Below are positions 45,231-55,505 of a DNA stretch of 64,000 nt, piece after piece. Below the pieces are notes generated by a model, which saw only the letters and a list, made by a program, of their open reading frames with translations, was not told where the DNA came from and searched no databases. The first letter of the stretch is position 1, and each line of letters begins with the position of its first letter. Where the stretch lies: contig NC_134138.1 in NCBI RefSeq assembly GCF_033958435.1, forward strand, positions 180,218,798-180,282,797, given 5' to 3'. The position numbers and the translations under genes are program-made. Source of the DNA: Carettochelys insculpta (Eukaryota > Chordata > Testudines > Carettochelyidae).

Positions 45231-45743
45231 AAAGCAACGAGAAGTCCTGTGGCACCTTATAGACTAACAGATATTTTGGAGTGTAAGCTTTCGTGGGCAA
45301 AGACCCGCTTCATCAGATGCAATGTGGCGGAGATTCCAGAGGCAGGTCTAATTGTACAGGCTCATGAAAAAAAGTGAGTACCAAACAAGAGGAAGGCCAG
45401 AGTTGATGAGGTCAATTCAGTCAGGGAGGATGTGGCCCACTGCCAGCGGATGATGTGGAGATGTCACATTAGCTGCTGGCAGTGGGCCACATCCTCCTTG
45501 ACTGAACTGACCTCATCAACTCTGGACTTGCTCTTGTTTGGTACTCACTTCTTTTCATGAGCCTGTATAATTAGACCTGCCTCTGGAATCTTCACTACAT
45601 TGCACCTGATGAAGCGGGTCTTTGCCCACGAAATCTTATGCCCCAAAATATCTATTAGTCTGTAAGGTGCCACAGGACTTCTCATTGTTTTTGTGGATAC
45701 AGACTAACATGGCTACCCCTCTGATACTTGTGACCATACAAGG
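45231..45743. mobile_element. Penelope-like fold-back with 11-bp target duplication
   Basis: 513 bp, two long arms meeting near 45460. Arms carry AGTCCTGTGGCACCTTATAG, TTCGTGGGCAAAGACCCGCT and GATGAGGTCAATTCAGTC, or their complements. CAGTGTAGGTA is on both sides (45220-45230 and 45744-45754). Arm length is about 230 bp, so more of the element was copied here than at 33.4 or 43.4 kb. Confidence 0.87.
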
Positions 45744-45754
45744 CAGTGTAGGTA

Positions 45755-47345
45755 TGGGGCCCTCACTATTGCCACCTCTTGTAGGGTAGTGTTCACAATT
45801 ATTTGCTCATATGGGTGGGGCTGAATCCTCCTTTTTCCAAAGAAATCTTAGTCCACCTGAAGACAAGGGGGTGGTGTCTGGGGGGTGGAATGGTGTCTTG
45901 GGGAAGGTGGGTAGCTCTTCTGCCCAAAGAAAAGCAATAGCCTCTCACCAAACGACCATTCTGTGGGTGGCATCCCTCACTGTCACGCAGGGACGAGAGG
46001 GGGCATGGCACAAGGATGGAATTAGTGAGATACGTGGCATATGCCTACGGCAGAGGATTGCCTTTAATCTGATTCTGCCTTCCTCTGTAAATTGTGCACT
46101 CTTTGCTCACAGTGAACACCTACAGAAGTGAGTAGGCTCTTATAGTGGAACATCACATAAGTAAACACTCACTACCATGAGTGAGGGTGGCACAGGCTAG
46201 CCAAAATTATTTTTAAAGCTGTCTAGGTGCCTCTTGATGGGTTCATCCTTTAGCTCTCATAGGGACATATTGTGAAAAGCGTATTGTCCAAATTGCATCT
46301 GTTAACCCTCATATGAATACCAATACACAAACTCAAACCCCGATCTGTAAGTGCACAGGTTAGAACTTTACTGTTTATTTTACTCCCATTTTTCAATGTA
46401 TATTTAACAATCTACAATTGCAATATTTTTAGTTTGGCACATATTTTGGTAACATGATGAAATCAAGCCCTCCGTATCTTTAGCAGTACTTTCATTTTCT
46501 CTTCAACACAATTAAGGAGATATCTTCAGCTAGAAAAAATGTTTTCTAGCAGCCTAGTTAAAATATGCAGACTTCACCTGTCTCGTTATCAGGCAGATTG
46601 GACTATCCCTCACAACTGTGCACATCGGAAAATCTTCCCAACTTGTGAATAAACAGGCGGAGGCAAATATTGATCTTAAAATGGCGTGAAAAAATTACTT
46701 AGCAGTGAAAGAATGAACCACACTGTCATCTATGGTATTCCACTGACTACTAAATGCCACCTCTAATGACATTGCATCCAATGTAGCTGTCATATGAAGT
46801 GGTCTATGGGCTCCTCCTCAGAGCAGCTTAGTATGTATTAATTCAAAGTCTCTGATTCTCCACTATCTGCATTGTTTGTAGTCAGTTACATTTGGGCAAA
46901 CAAGAGAGTAAAATGCTGCCAAGTTGGAATGGTGGCATTTTATACGCAGTTTTGATGAGTGTAAATGGCTGCATAAGGAATCAGGCTGTGTTTAATCAGG
47001 CTGAAAATGTCTGCTCTGGAGGAGTAAGTCAGTTTATTATATATGGTAACATATGTATGCTGTGTGTTTGTAATCACCTATATTGTATTTCTATGTTGCT
47101 CTGTATCTGTATCCTTAAACTATAAAGTATGATTTTGATTCTATAAGAAACATAAATCAGCGTTTGAAATATAATGAAATAAAAATGATGGTTGCTACAG
47201 ATGGCATTTATTCAGTAGCATAACTTAAGTAAAAGGGCGCCAAGTAATTTTGTAAGTTCTTTTCAACCTAATATATAGTGAAGTTTGGTAAAGAGGAATG
47301 CTCTTAAACTCTCATGCTCTGAAGCTAGTATCAACAACATAAATT
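45755..47345. other. Intron sequence, nothing recognised
   Basis: Frames at 45799-46131 overlap on both strands without domains. The rest is AT-rich. Confidence 0.4.
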
Positions 47346-47675
47346 ACAGGTTAAACCTCTCCAGTCCAGTATCCTCAGGATCTGACCGGTGCCAAATGAG
47401 AGAATGTGCCAAACCACAGCAGGTCAATATTGTCTATCACCATTACCAACGCTTCCAATGCTTACTGGGCTTGAAGAAGATTTTTTAGGAGTAAATGCAG
47501 CTAAATAACAGCACAGAACATTGAGAGGCAGGACTGATGGCTGGAAACAAACTTTATGCGATTGTGGGAAACTTGGCCACTCCCATGATAAGCAGTCATC
47601 TGACTAACTGAAATCATGTCTTATTACAGATACTGCCAGTTCCAGAGAGTTCCAGATTAGAGGGGTTCAGCCTAT
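47346..47675 (+). mobile_element. MITE with ACAGGTTAAACCTCTC ends, copy 2
   Basis: Opposite orientation to 23216-23518. Ends ACAGGTTAAACCTCTCCAG and GAGGGGTTCAGCCTAT. Shared interior: GGTCAATATTGTCTA and GCTTACTGGGCTT. Confidence 0.75.
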
Positions 47676-47996
47676 ATTTTATAATAAAATGTAGGTTTAG
47701 CTTGTATGACTGCTATGATATTTTTTTTTAAAGATTGGGGCACTTTGTGCTAGGTAACATCTACACAGTAAGAACACAGTCAAAACAAAATGGGGAACTA
47801 AAAAAGAAAAACAGAATTTCCTCCTTATGCTTTAAGAACAGATGACACACTACTGAGGTATGCATAACCCTTGAGGTACACAGAGGTCTACTCAGATAGA
47901 ATATTCGCCTAGTTTTAGACCAGCCTACATAGAAGAACTAGTGAAAGCAATACAAGCTACAATTTCATACAATTACTTCTTTATACTGCTCTCTAT

Positions 47997-48432
47997 GGCC
48001 ATGTCTACACGTGCCCCAAACTTCGAAATGGCCACGCAAATGGCCATTTCGAAGTTTACTAATGAAGTGCTGAAATGCATATTCAGCGCTTCATTAGCAT
48101 ACGGGCGGCAGCAGCACTTCGAAATTGACGCGGCTCGCCGCCGCGCGGCTCGTCCAGACCGGGCTCCTTTTCGAAAGGACCCCACCTACTTTGAAGTCCC
48201 CTTATTCCCATCAGCTCATGAGAATAAGGGGACTTCAAAGTAGGTGGGGTCCTTTCGAAAAGGAGCCCTGTCTGGACGAGACGCACAGCGGCAAGCCGCG
48301 TCAATTTCGAAGTGCCGCTGCTGCCCGTATGCTAATGAGGCACTGAATATGTATTTCAGCGCTTCATTAGTAAACTTCGAAATGGCCATTTGCGTGGCCA
48401 TTTCGAAGTTTGGGGCACATGTAGAAGTAGCC
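47997..48432. mobile_element. Fold-back element type F1, copy 2
   Basis: 436-bp palindrome, same family and same length as 7631-8066, with arms meeting near 48215. Ends GGCCATGTCTACACGTGCCC and GTAGAAGTAGCC. TAT precedes and TAC follows, an imperfect 3-bp duplication. Overlapping frames on both strands come from the symmetry. Confidence 0.88.
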
Positions 48433-48443
48433 TACGTTATATC

Positions 48444-48884
48444 TAGGGCCCTACCAAATACATAGTCCATTTTGGCCAATTTCATGATCATAAGATTTTT
48501 AAAACAGTAAATTTAATTGATTTTAGTTATTTAAATCTGAAATTTCATGGTGTTTTAACCAGATGAGTCCTGACCCAAAAAGAGGTTGAGGGGGAGTGAT
48601 CCACCAGGATGTTGTATGGGAGCGGGGGTCATGATACTGCCACCCTTACTTCTGTGCTTCTGCTCTCTGGCCACTCAATTCTGAAGGCAGCACAGAAGTA
48701 AGAATGGAAATACTTGTGACACTCCTACAGTAACCTTGTGACATCCACCCCCCAGTCCCTTTTTGGGTCAGACACCCAAGTTTAAGAAATGCTGGTCTCC
48801 TCATGAAATCCCTATAGTGCTAGAGAAATGTATGCAGAAGACCACATTTCACAGTCTGCATCATGTGAATTTTGCAGGGCCCTA
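48444..48884 (+). mobile_element. hAT-like MITE 'G', copy 1
   Basis: Terminal repeats TAGGGCCCTACCAAAT and ATTTTGCAGGGCCCTA. Shares with 54131-54634 the blocks TGCCACCCTTACTTCTGT, CTTTTTGGGTCAG and a centre rich in CAGCACAGAAGTAAG. It starts only 11 bases after the F1 element ends. No clear 8-bp duplication. Confidence 0.75.
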
Positions 48885-49075
48885 ATTTTACAGTGGCACG
48901 TAAGTGCAGTATTTATATGCCAACTTATATGATTTTATGGTATAAATGAAAAAGTAAGCAATTTTTCAGGAATATGGGGCTGTGACAGCTTTGTATTTTG
49001 ACATCTTATTTTCTAAACAAGTAGTTTTCCAATGTGAGGTGAAATGGGGGAGTACCCCGATAAATCAGACTCCTA

Positions 49076-49786
49076 GGCCGCGTCTACACGTGCACGCTAC
49101 TTTGAAGTAGCGGCGCCAACTTCTAAATAGCGCCCGTCACGGCTACACGTGTTGGGCGCTACTTTGAAGTTGAAATCGACGTTAGGCGGCGAGACGTCGA
49201 AGTCGCTAACCCCATGAGGGGATGGGAATAGTGCCCTACTTCGAAGTTGAACGTCGAAGTAGGGCACGTGTAGACGATCCGCATCCCGCAACATCGAAAT
49301 AGCAGGGTCCGCCATGGCGGCCATCAGCTGAGGGGTTGAGAGACGCTCTCTCTCCAGCCCCTGCGGGGCTCTATGGTCATCGTGTGCAGCAGCCCTTAGC
49401 CCAGGGCTTCTGGCTGCTGCTGCTGCAGCTGGGGATCCATGCTGCATGCACAGGGTCTGCAACCAGTTGTCGGCTCTGTGGATCTTGTGCTGTTTAGTGC
49501 AACTGTGTCTGGGAGGGGCCCTTTAAGGGAGCGGCTTACTGTTGAGTCCGCCCTGTGACCCTGTCTGCAGCTGTTCCTGGCACCCTTATTTCGATGTGTG
49601 CTACTTTGGCATGTAGACGTTCCCTCGCAGCGCCTATTTCGATGTCGTGCTGCCCAACGTCGAAGTTGAACGTCGACGTTGCCAGCCCTGGAGGACGTGT
49701 AGACGTTATTCATCAAAATAGACTATTTCGATGTTGCTACATCGAAATAAGCTATTTTGATGTAGCGTGCACGTGTAGACGTAGCC
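49076..49786. mobile_element. Fold-back element type F4 with unique centre
   Basis: 711 bp; ends GGCCGCGTCTACACGTGCAC and GTGCACGTGTAGACGTAGCC are a perfect 20-bp inverted pair. Arms are rich in CTTCGAAGT, ACGTCGAAGT and TATTTCGATG. A GC-rich, non-palindromic centre lies at about 49290-49600. CTA precedes but AAC follows, so no target duplication is seen. The antisense frames at 49097-49716 lie inside and show no domain I know. Confidence 0.83.
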
Positions 49787-50244
49787 AACGTTTCTGACAA
49801 AGATATCCCCTTTAGAGGTGTGGTTACAATAATGAATTGGTTGAAGCTCATTAGAAGTTGGCTGCCTTAGGAAATGAATTTCATTGCTTCTGATGAAGCA
49901 TTTTCAATGATTGGATCTACAGAGGGTGAAGGAGGTTTGTAGATGGGGTGGCAGCCAAAGTTTTGACAGTAAATTTAACATAATACTGGGGTCAATAGCA
50001 TTTGCAACAGAGTTGTTATTCTAAACCAATAACATCAGCTTTGAGCTGTAATCCTTTTTCTGATTCTCAGGTACTGAAACGTATCATTCTGACATTGAGA
50101 TATTTGGTGTGCAGTTTCTTTCATTTGTACATGTGCTTTAAGTAGCAAAAAAAAATTAGAAAATAAATAACTGTTTAAGATATAAGAAAAGAGGGAGTTG
50201 CATTTCTATCACCTTAACACAGATGTCTGGCAGTCAGTGAGGAC
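49787..50244. other. Intron sequence, nothing recognised
   Basis: A-run near 50150; otherwise featureless. Confidence 0.35.
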
Positions 50245-50345
50245 CTTATTCTGCACTTATGCATACAAGTGACTTTGTAAATAGGAGCAGCCTCATTGAA
50301 GTCAGTTGGACTGTAAATATATGTGAAGTTAAGCAAGTGCATCTG
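50245..50345. repeat. Short palindromic interspersed repeat
   Basis: TTATTCTGCACTTATGCATA and GCAAGTGCATCTGTAGGATA mirror each other around CATTGAAGTCAGTTGGA. Resembles a common amniote repeat, unnamed here. Confidence 0.4.
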
Positions 50346-50603
50346 TAGGATAGGGAACTGACTGATTAATTTGTGACACGGGGTTTTAGATTCACAGTTC
50401 CTGTTAATGGGTGTTGTTGCTAAATTCTTGTGTTGACAGCTAACTGCTAATATATGTTTTAATTCAGAAAGTTCTGCTTAGAAACTTTTACCATCTGGGG
50501 TACTTTGTTTTATTGCAATATTTTATGTCATTTCCTTTTTTGTGCATAGATACTGCAAGTGCTAAGTGGGTAAAGGTAAATACAATGTTTTGACAAATGC
50601 CTA

Positions 50604-51025
50604 GGCCATTTCCACACAGGCCACTTCCCATGATAATACATGGAACGAAAGATGCTAATAAGGTGCAGATGCAAATTCCAGGCACCTCATTAGCATAACG
50701 TCACGTGATTTGGAGTCCAGAAGACCATTCTTCCGGACTTCAAAACGTTGTGTAGAAGCGCAGCCCCAGGGGGGGCTTCCGGAAGGACGTGCTTTTTCTG
50801 GAGGCCCCTTCTTCCCAAAAATTTTCAGGAAGAAGGGTCCTCCAGAAGAAGGACTTCCTTGCGGAAGGCCCCCCGGGGGCCGTGCTTCTACACAGCGTTT
50901 TGGAGTCCAGAAGAATGGTCTTCCAGACTCCAAATCATGTGACATTATGCTAATGAGGCACAGGGAGTTTGCATCCACACCTCATTACCCTCTTTCACTC
51001 TGTGTATTAGCACGTAGAAATGGCC
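50604..51025. mobile_element. Fold-back element type F3, copy 2
   Basis: Second copy of the 27.8-kb element: ends GGCCATTTCCACACAGGCC and ACGTAGAAATGGCC, flanked by CTA on both sides (50601-50603 and 51026-51028). Arms contain GATGCTAATAAGG, CCTCATTAGCATAACGTCAC and AAGAAGGGTCCTCC. Confidence 0.88.
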
Positions 51026-51028
51026 CTA

Positions 51029-51430
51029 GTGTTTTTATGGTACCCATTGCAGTTTCATTTTATGATCATCACATCTGTAGTTGATTATACAATAAGGAAA
51101 AAAAGAACCTTTGCATTAAGGTATTCAAATACTGTGAAATCAAATAAACACTCTGTAAAACATCATACAACCTCTCTCTTCTTAACAACGTTGCCTGGTT
51201 TAACATTCATCTATTTTTAAACCATATTCCAAAGTCCTTTTTCTAAGTCAGGTTCTCAGCTGTTGTGAATTGTCATAGCTCCATTAACTTTGAAGGAGCT
51301 TTCACAGTTTACACCAGAGGAGCGACCCCTCAGTCCATATTGAGTTTGGAATCCGTGGGAAATCAGGATGTGGTTGTGTGATTTTTATCTACTCATCTAA
51401 ACTAATGCTCTTCCCCCTTGTAGTATTAGA
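51029..51430. other. AT-rich intron sequence, nothing recognised
   Basis: No repeat ends seen. Confidence 0.35.
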
Positions 51431-51436
51431 CTCTGT

Positions 51437-51868
51437 GACTACGTCTACAGAAGCGAGTTTTTTCAAATAAGCTAGGGCACTTTCAAAAAATCCCATGAAG
51501 CATCTATACACAAAATGCATTCTTTTGATATTAAGTCAGAAGAGCACAGCACTTTTTCTGGTGGCCCTCTTCCTGTCCCAGATCAGGAAGAGAGCCTTTT
51601 TCCAAAAGATGCTTTCAGAAAAAAAGTATGTAGATGCCCCAGGCCCTTTTTAGAAAGAGCAGCCCTCATGAGGCCAGATTTTTCGATACCTGGCCTGTTC
51701 TTTTGAAAGAGCAAGGGCTGTGTGGATGTGCTCTATCAAAAGAGCAGATCATTTTTTTTTTCTACCCGCATTTTTGTGTGTGGACGTGCTCTTTGAAAGA
51801 AGTTTTTTTTTTTAAGAGATCTTCTGGAAGAACTTCTTTCAAAGGATTGCTGTAGTATAGACGTGGCC
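51437..51868. mobile_element. Fold-back-type element F5
   Basis: Ends GACTACGTCTACAGAAGC and GTATAGACGTGGCC are inverted. Inside, CTTTTTCCAAAAGATGCTTT and CTTTGAAAGAAGTTTTTTTT form weaker inverted blocks. TGT precedes and TCT follows. Arms are diverged, so it is older than F1 or F3. Confidence 0.7.
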
Positions 51869-51915
51869 TCTGACTGACTGCTATATACATTTTTAGATAT
51901 CTCTTCAGCCTAAAA

Positions 51916-52456
51916 TAGAGTTTCTCAGCCTTTTTTTTCAATAAAGTACCCCTTTTAAAAATAATTGTAAGTACCCCCAGATTTCTCTCACGTAGTACTA
52001 AGAGTATGCATACCACTGAGTGAGCAATATGATCTTAGGTCTTGAAATCTGAGGCCTTGAAACAAGGGCCATTCAGCTTTTCCAGATTACTGTACCCTTT
52101 GCAGGAATCAGATTTGTTTTGCAAACCACCACGTTACACCTTACTTAAAAATGACTTACTTACAATGCCATGCAAAACACCACAGAAGACTATTACAGAA
52201 AACTAGCTGACTTTCTGCCATCTTCTTATCAAATAAATTAAGTGGAATAGAAATATTGTACTTACATTTCAGCGTAAGGCGTATGAAGCAGTAGAAATAA
52301 GTCATTGTCTGAATGAACTTTTAGACTGTACTGACTTTACTAGGGTTTTTATGCAGCCTGTTGTAAAACTAGGCAAATATCTAGATGAGTTGATGTACCC
52401 CCGGAAGACCTCAGTGTACTCCCAAATGTACGTATACCCCTGGGTGAGAAACACTG
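51916..52456. mobile_element. hAT-like MITE with 8-bp target duplication
   Basis: 541 bp; ends TAGAGTTTCTCAGCC and GGGTGAGAAACACTG are inverted, and blocks such as AAAGTACCCC near the left and GTATACCCCTGGGTG near the right continue the pattern. Flanks GCCTAAAA (51908-51915) and GTCTAAAA (52457-52464) match at 7 of 8. Interior non-coding and AT-rich. Confidence 0.8.
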
Positions 52457-52496
52457 GTCTAAAACACAAAATTTAGATATTTCTTCTACATTCTAA

Positions 52497-52620
52497 GTAC
52501 AGTGTTGTTGTAGCCAGGTTTGTCCCAGGATATTTGAGAGACAAGTGGGGAGGTAGTATCTTTTATTGAACCAACATCCGTTGGTGTGAGAGACAAGAAG
52601 GTCTTGTCCCTTCCTCTGTC
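52497..52620 (+). repeat. Interspersed repeat tail, 'TATCTTTTATTGA' type
   Basis: GTTGTAGCCAGGTTTGTCCC, GGTAGTATCTTTTATTGAAC and GGTGTGAGAGACAAG relate it to 4440-4600. Confidence 0.6.
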
Positions 52621-53878
52621 TTGTTCCTTTGGCATTCGTTGGCTTTTAGGTGGGGCACATTGCTTACTTTTAGAAGAATTTTACTTGTCTGCAGAGGAAA
52701 ATTAGTAGCTGTACTGTCTGCTAAGCGAGAGGGAATCTGTGCCTACAAACAGCAAAAGCAGGAAATTAAAAAGACTAACTTTTCTTCGTTTATTCCGTGA
52801 TCACAGAGTCTTTGGGAAAGCAGACAGCCCATTAGTGATATGTGCAGAACTGCCCCTGGCTGCATTTATTGGATTTTATTTGTTACATCTCAGTTTGTTC
52901 ACAAAGGAACAGGATCCAGAAGAAGGAAATAAAATCAAACAATCAAAACCTCAGCAAGTCACTGTCAGCCCAGCAGCCTATTCTGTTGATTAAGGTGTAG
53001 CGTGTAGGTATGAACCTGGATGTTTGCTTCTGTGGCTTCAGCATCTTACAGTAGAAAACTGCTACAGATGGCAGTGGCAGATTTTGTTCCAGTGGATGAA
53101 CATTATGCTGTCCATAGTGCTCTCCCACAACATCCTGGGGGAAAAAAAAGAAGAAATTCATTTATATATGCAAATATAAATTTAATAAATGAGATGGGAG
53201 AACACCTAAGGGTAGAAGTACTGACTTCAGGGGAACAGAGTACAGCTTAATCTTGTTTGTTTACAAGTCAGAAGTAGGGATGAGAACTCATGTATTCTTT
53301 TCTAAAATTTAATTTGAGTATGATCAGCAAAGTAGAAGTGCAGGTATAGCCAGAAAGAAGTTTATTTAAAATATTACCACCTTCTTCAAAAGCGTCCAGC
53401 TCCTTGTGTGCATTCAAATTCACACCTGCTGGGTTTACTGACCAAATAAGTTGATGGTACTGTTTATTCTGTTTAGCCCTGAAGGTGAGGTTCAAGCCCA
53501 AAAAGACACAGACCAAGTATGTATCAGTTCAACACTTTCCTACTTATTAGTATGCAGTTATTGCTAAGAGTTTCACAGAGCACTGGGTAAAGACAATGTA
53601 TACTGTATGATATGCTCTATTTATGGAAACATTTCTAGCAATAGTCTTGAAAGAGTAGATATGGCTGACTGGTTTCTATAGTCACCAAGAAAGTGTGCTG
53701 TGCAGAACAAAAGCTCTCTTTAAATAAAGGTTTCAGCTTTACTATTATCAGTTTGTTTAATATGATTTAAAATAATAATTAAAACACATATATTAGAGGT
53801 CTCTTGTCCTTGTATGAAATCAGTATTCAACAGTTTAGTAATAGGTGTTACCAAATAGTTCAATATAAACTATATGCT
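52621..53878. other. Intron sequence, nothing recognised
   Basis: Frames at 52739-52993 and 53268-53516 have no domain and no splice context. Confidence 0.4.
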
Positions 53879-54020
53879 AGTTTCAGAGGGGTTGCTATAT
53901 TAATCTAGTTAGCGTTAGCCACTCTCTACTGTATAAACTCCAGATTCTCTTTTTCCACTCCATTTCCATATGAAGAACAGAGTTTTACTCACAAAAGCTC
54001 GTGACCTAATAAAGATAAAG
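53879..54020 (+). mobile_element. Penelope-like tail fragment
   Basis: AGTTTCAGAGGGGTTGCTAT at the left and CTCACAAAAGCTCGTGACCT then AATAAAGATAAAGG at the right follow the order of PLE tails, but divergence is high. Confidence 0.5.
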
Positions 54021-54130
54021 GAACCAACCTGTTGATTTTGGGAGGGATATTTGGAGCTGCATTAGATTAGTTTTGATGAAAGAATGAAACAACTTTATTT
54101 AAGTGCCGAGGGATCTTAAGTGAGTCTATG

Positions 54131-54634
54131 GACGGCCTTACCAAATTCATGGCCACGAAAGATATGTCACAGACCACGAAAGCCAGTCTCTTTCCAGGAA
54201 ACGTAGTCTCTTGTGTGCTTTTACAATATATTATATGGATTTCACAGGGGGGATCGTCATTTCTCAGCTTGAGGGTCCTGACCAAAAAGGGAGTTGCAGG
54301 GAGGTCAGAAGGTTATCTTAGTGGGGGTTGTGGTATTGCCACCCTTCCTTCTGCAGTGCCTTCAGAGCTGGCCTACCAGCCAGCAGCCATTGTTCTCCAT
54401 TTACCCAGCGCTGAAGACAGTGCTGCTGACTGTAGCAACACAGAAGTAAGGGTGTCAGTGCAACCAGCCCCCGATAACTTTGTAACTGTCTCCCCACAAC
54501 TTCTTTTTGGGTCAGGACCTCTACAATTACAACACTGACATTTTGATTTAAGTAACTGAAATAATGAAATTTCCAATTTTTGTTATCCAGTGACTATGAA
54601 ATTGGCTGATATGGACTGTGAATTTGGTAGGGCT
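54131..54634 (+). mobile_element. hAT-like MITE 'G', copy 2
   Basis: Ends GACGGCCTTACCAAATTCA and GTGAATTTGGTAGGGCT are inverted. The inner parts form a longer imperfect palindrome (CTGACCAAAAAGGGAG against CTTTTTGGGTCAGGAC). Same family as 48444-48884. Flanking bases are not convincingly duplicated. Confidence 0.75.
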
Positions 54635-54639
54635 GTATA

Positions 54640-55309
54640 TATAAAACATGAAAGTCAGAAATGGTTACAATAGAAATAAAGATAAAACACTTTTCAGTAA
54701 CTACAACTCCACAAACTAGACTTGCTTTAAGGTAAAATCCTTAACATATGTTCCCAGCAACACTGCTAACCAGCCCTTCAAGATCCCTCCCAAAATCAAA
54801 AGGCAGGTTCCTTTATCTTTGAGGGAGGGTGAGAGGATGGGTTAGGGAGAAGGGGGAAAAAAAAAGATAACCCTGAGGTGTTTTTCCTCCTCACTTGAAT
54901 AGTTACCCTGAGGATTACCCATAGATAGTTGCTTTCTGCTCTGACTCTTTTGGGGAAAGAGATTCTGTGTGAGAATGTATCTGTTCCTGCCTACCCCTTC
55001 TTTGAATAGTCACGTTAACAGGTGACTGACAATCAGCTTTGGTAACACCGGTCTAGAGGCATGATTTTTTGCTTTGCAGTTGAGGAACAGATTTATCCCC
55101 ACACGCGGACTTGTCTGGTAAATATACTACAGTGGTAATTTCAGCGTATGTTCATAACTTTGTGTAATGTGGCTACATTCATTGAACCATGATGTAATAG
55201 ACCAGGGAGTTACTAGTTTTTAGATGATACCTCACAAGGCATATTTTATACAGCGATTATTACAGTAGTGTGTAGGGCATGAAAATAGGGCTACAGTCAG
55301 TCACAGTAA
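54640..55309. other. Intron sequence, nothing recognised
   Basis: A purine run at 54843-54870 only. Confidence 0.35.
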
Positions 55310-55505
55310 GGTTGAACTTTTATAGTTCAGCAACATTTGTGTTCCAGCATTCCCATGGGTTTCCTGGGCTGGGGTACTCACGGAAAAGAACCTCAGCAAC
55401 TCCTCCCCCACCCTGCCAGAGCTTCTCATTTGCAGCACTTAAGCTCAGGGAGAGAGGAAGAAGGAGCAATGACAGTGGGGATGTGTAGGGGAAGAGGCAG
55501 GTTAT
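55310..55505 (+). repeat. Dispersed repeat 'E', copy 2
   Basis: Partner of 11910-12155, ending GTAGGGGAAGAGGCAGG. Diverged. Confidence 0.45.

Noticed and set aside
49097..49716. Antisense frames in F4 as a transposase
   Set aside because: No DDE-type or DNA-binding motif; they run from arm into core without conserved blocks.
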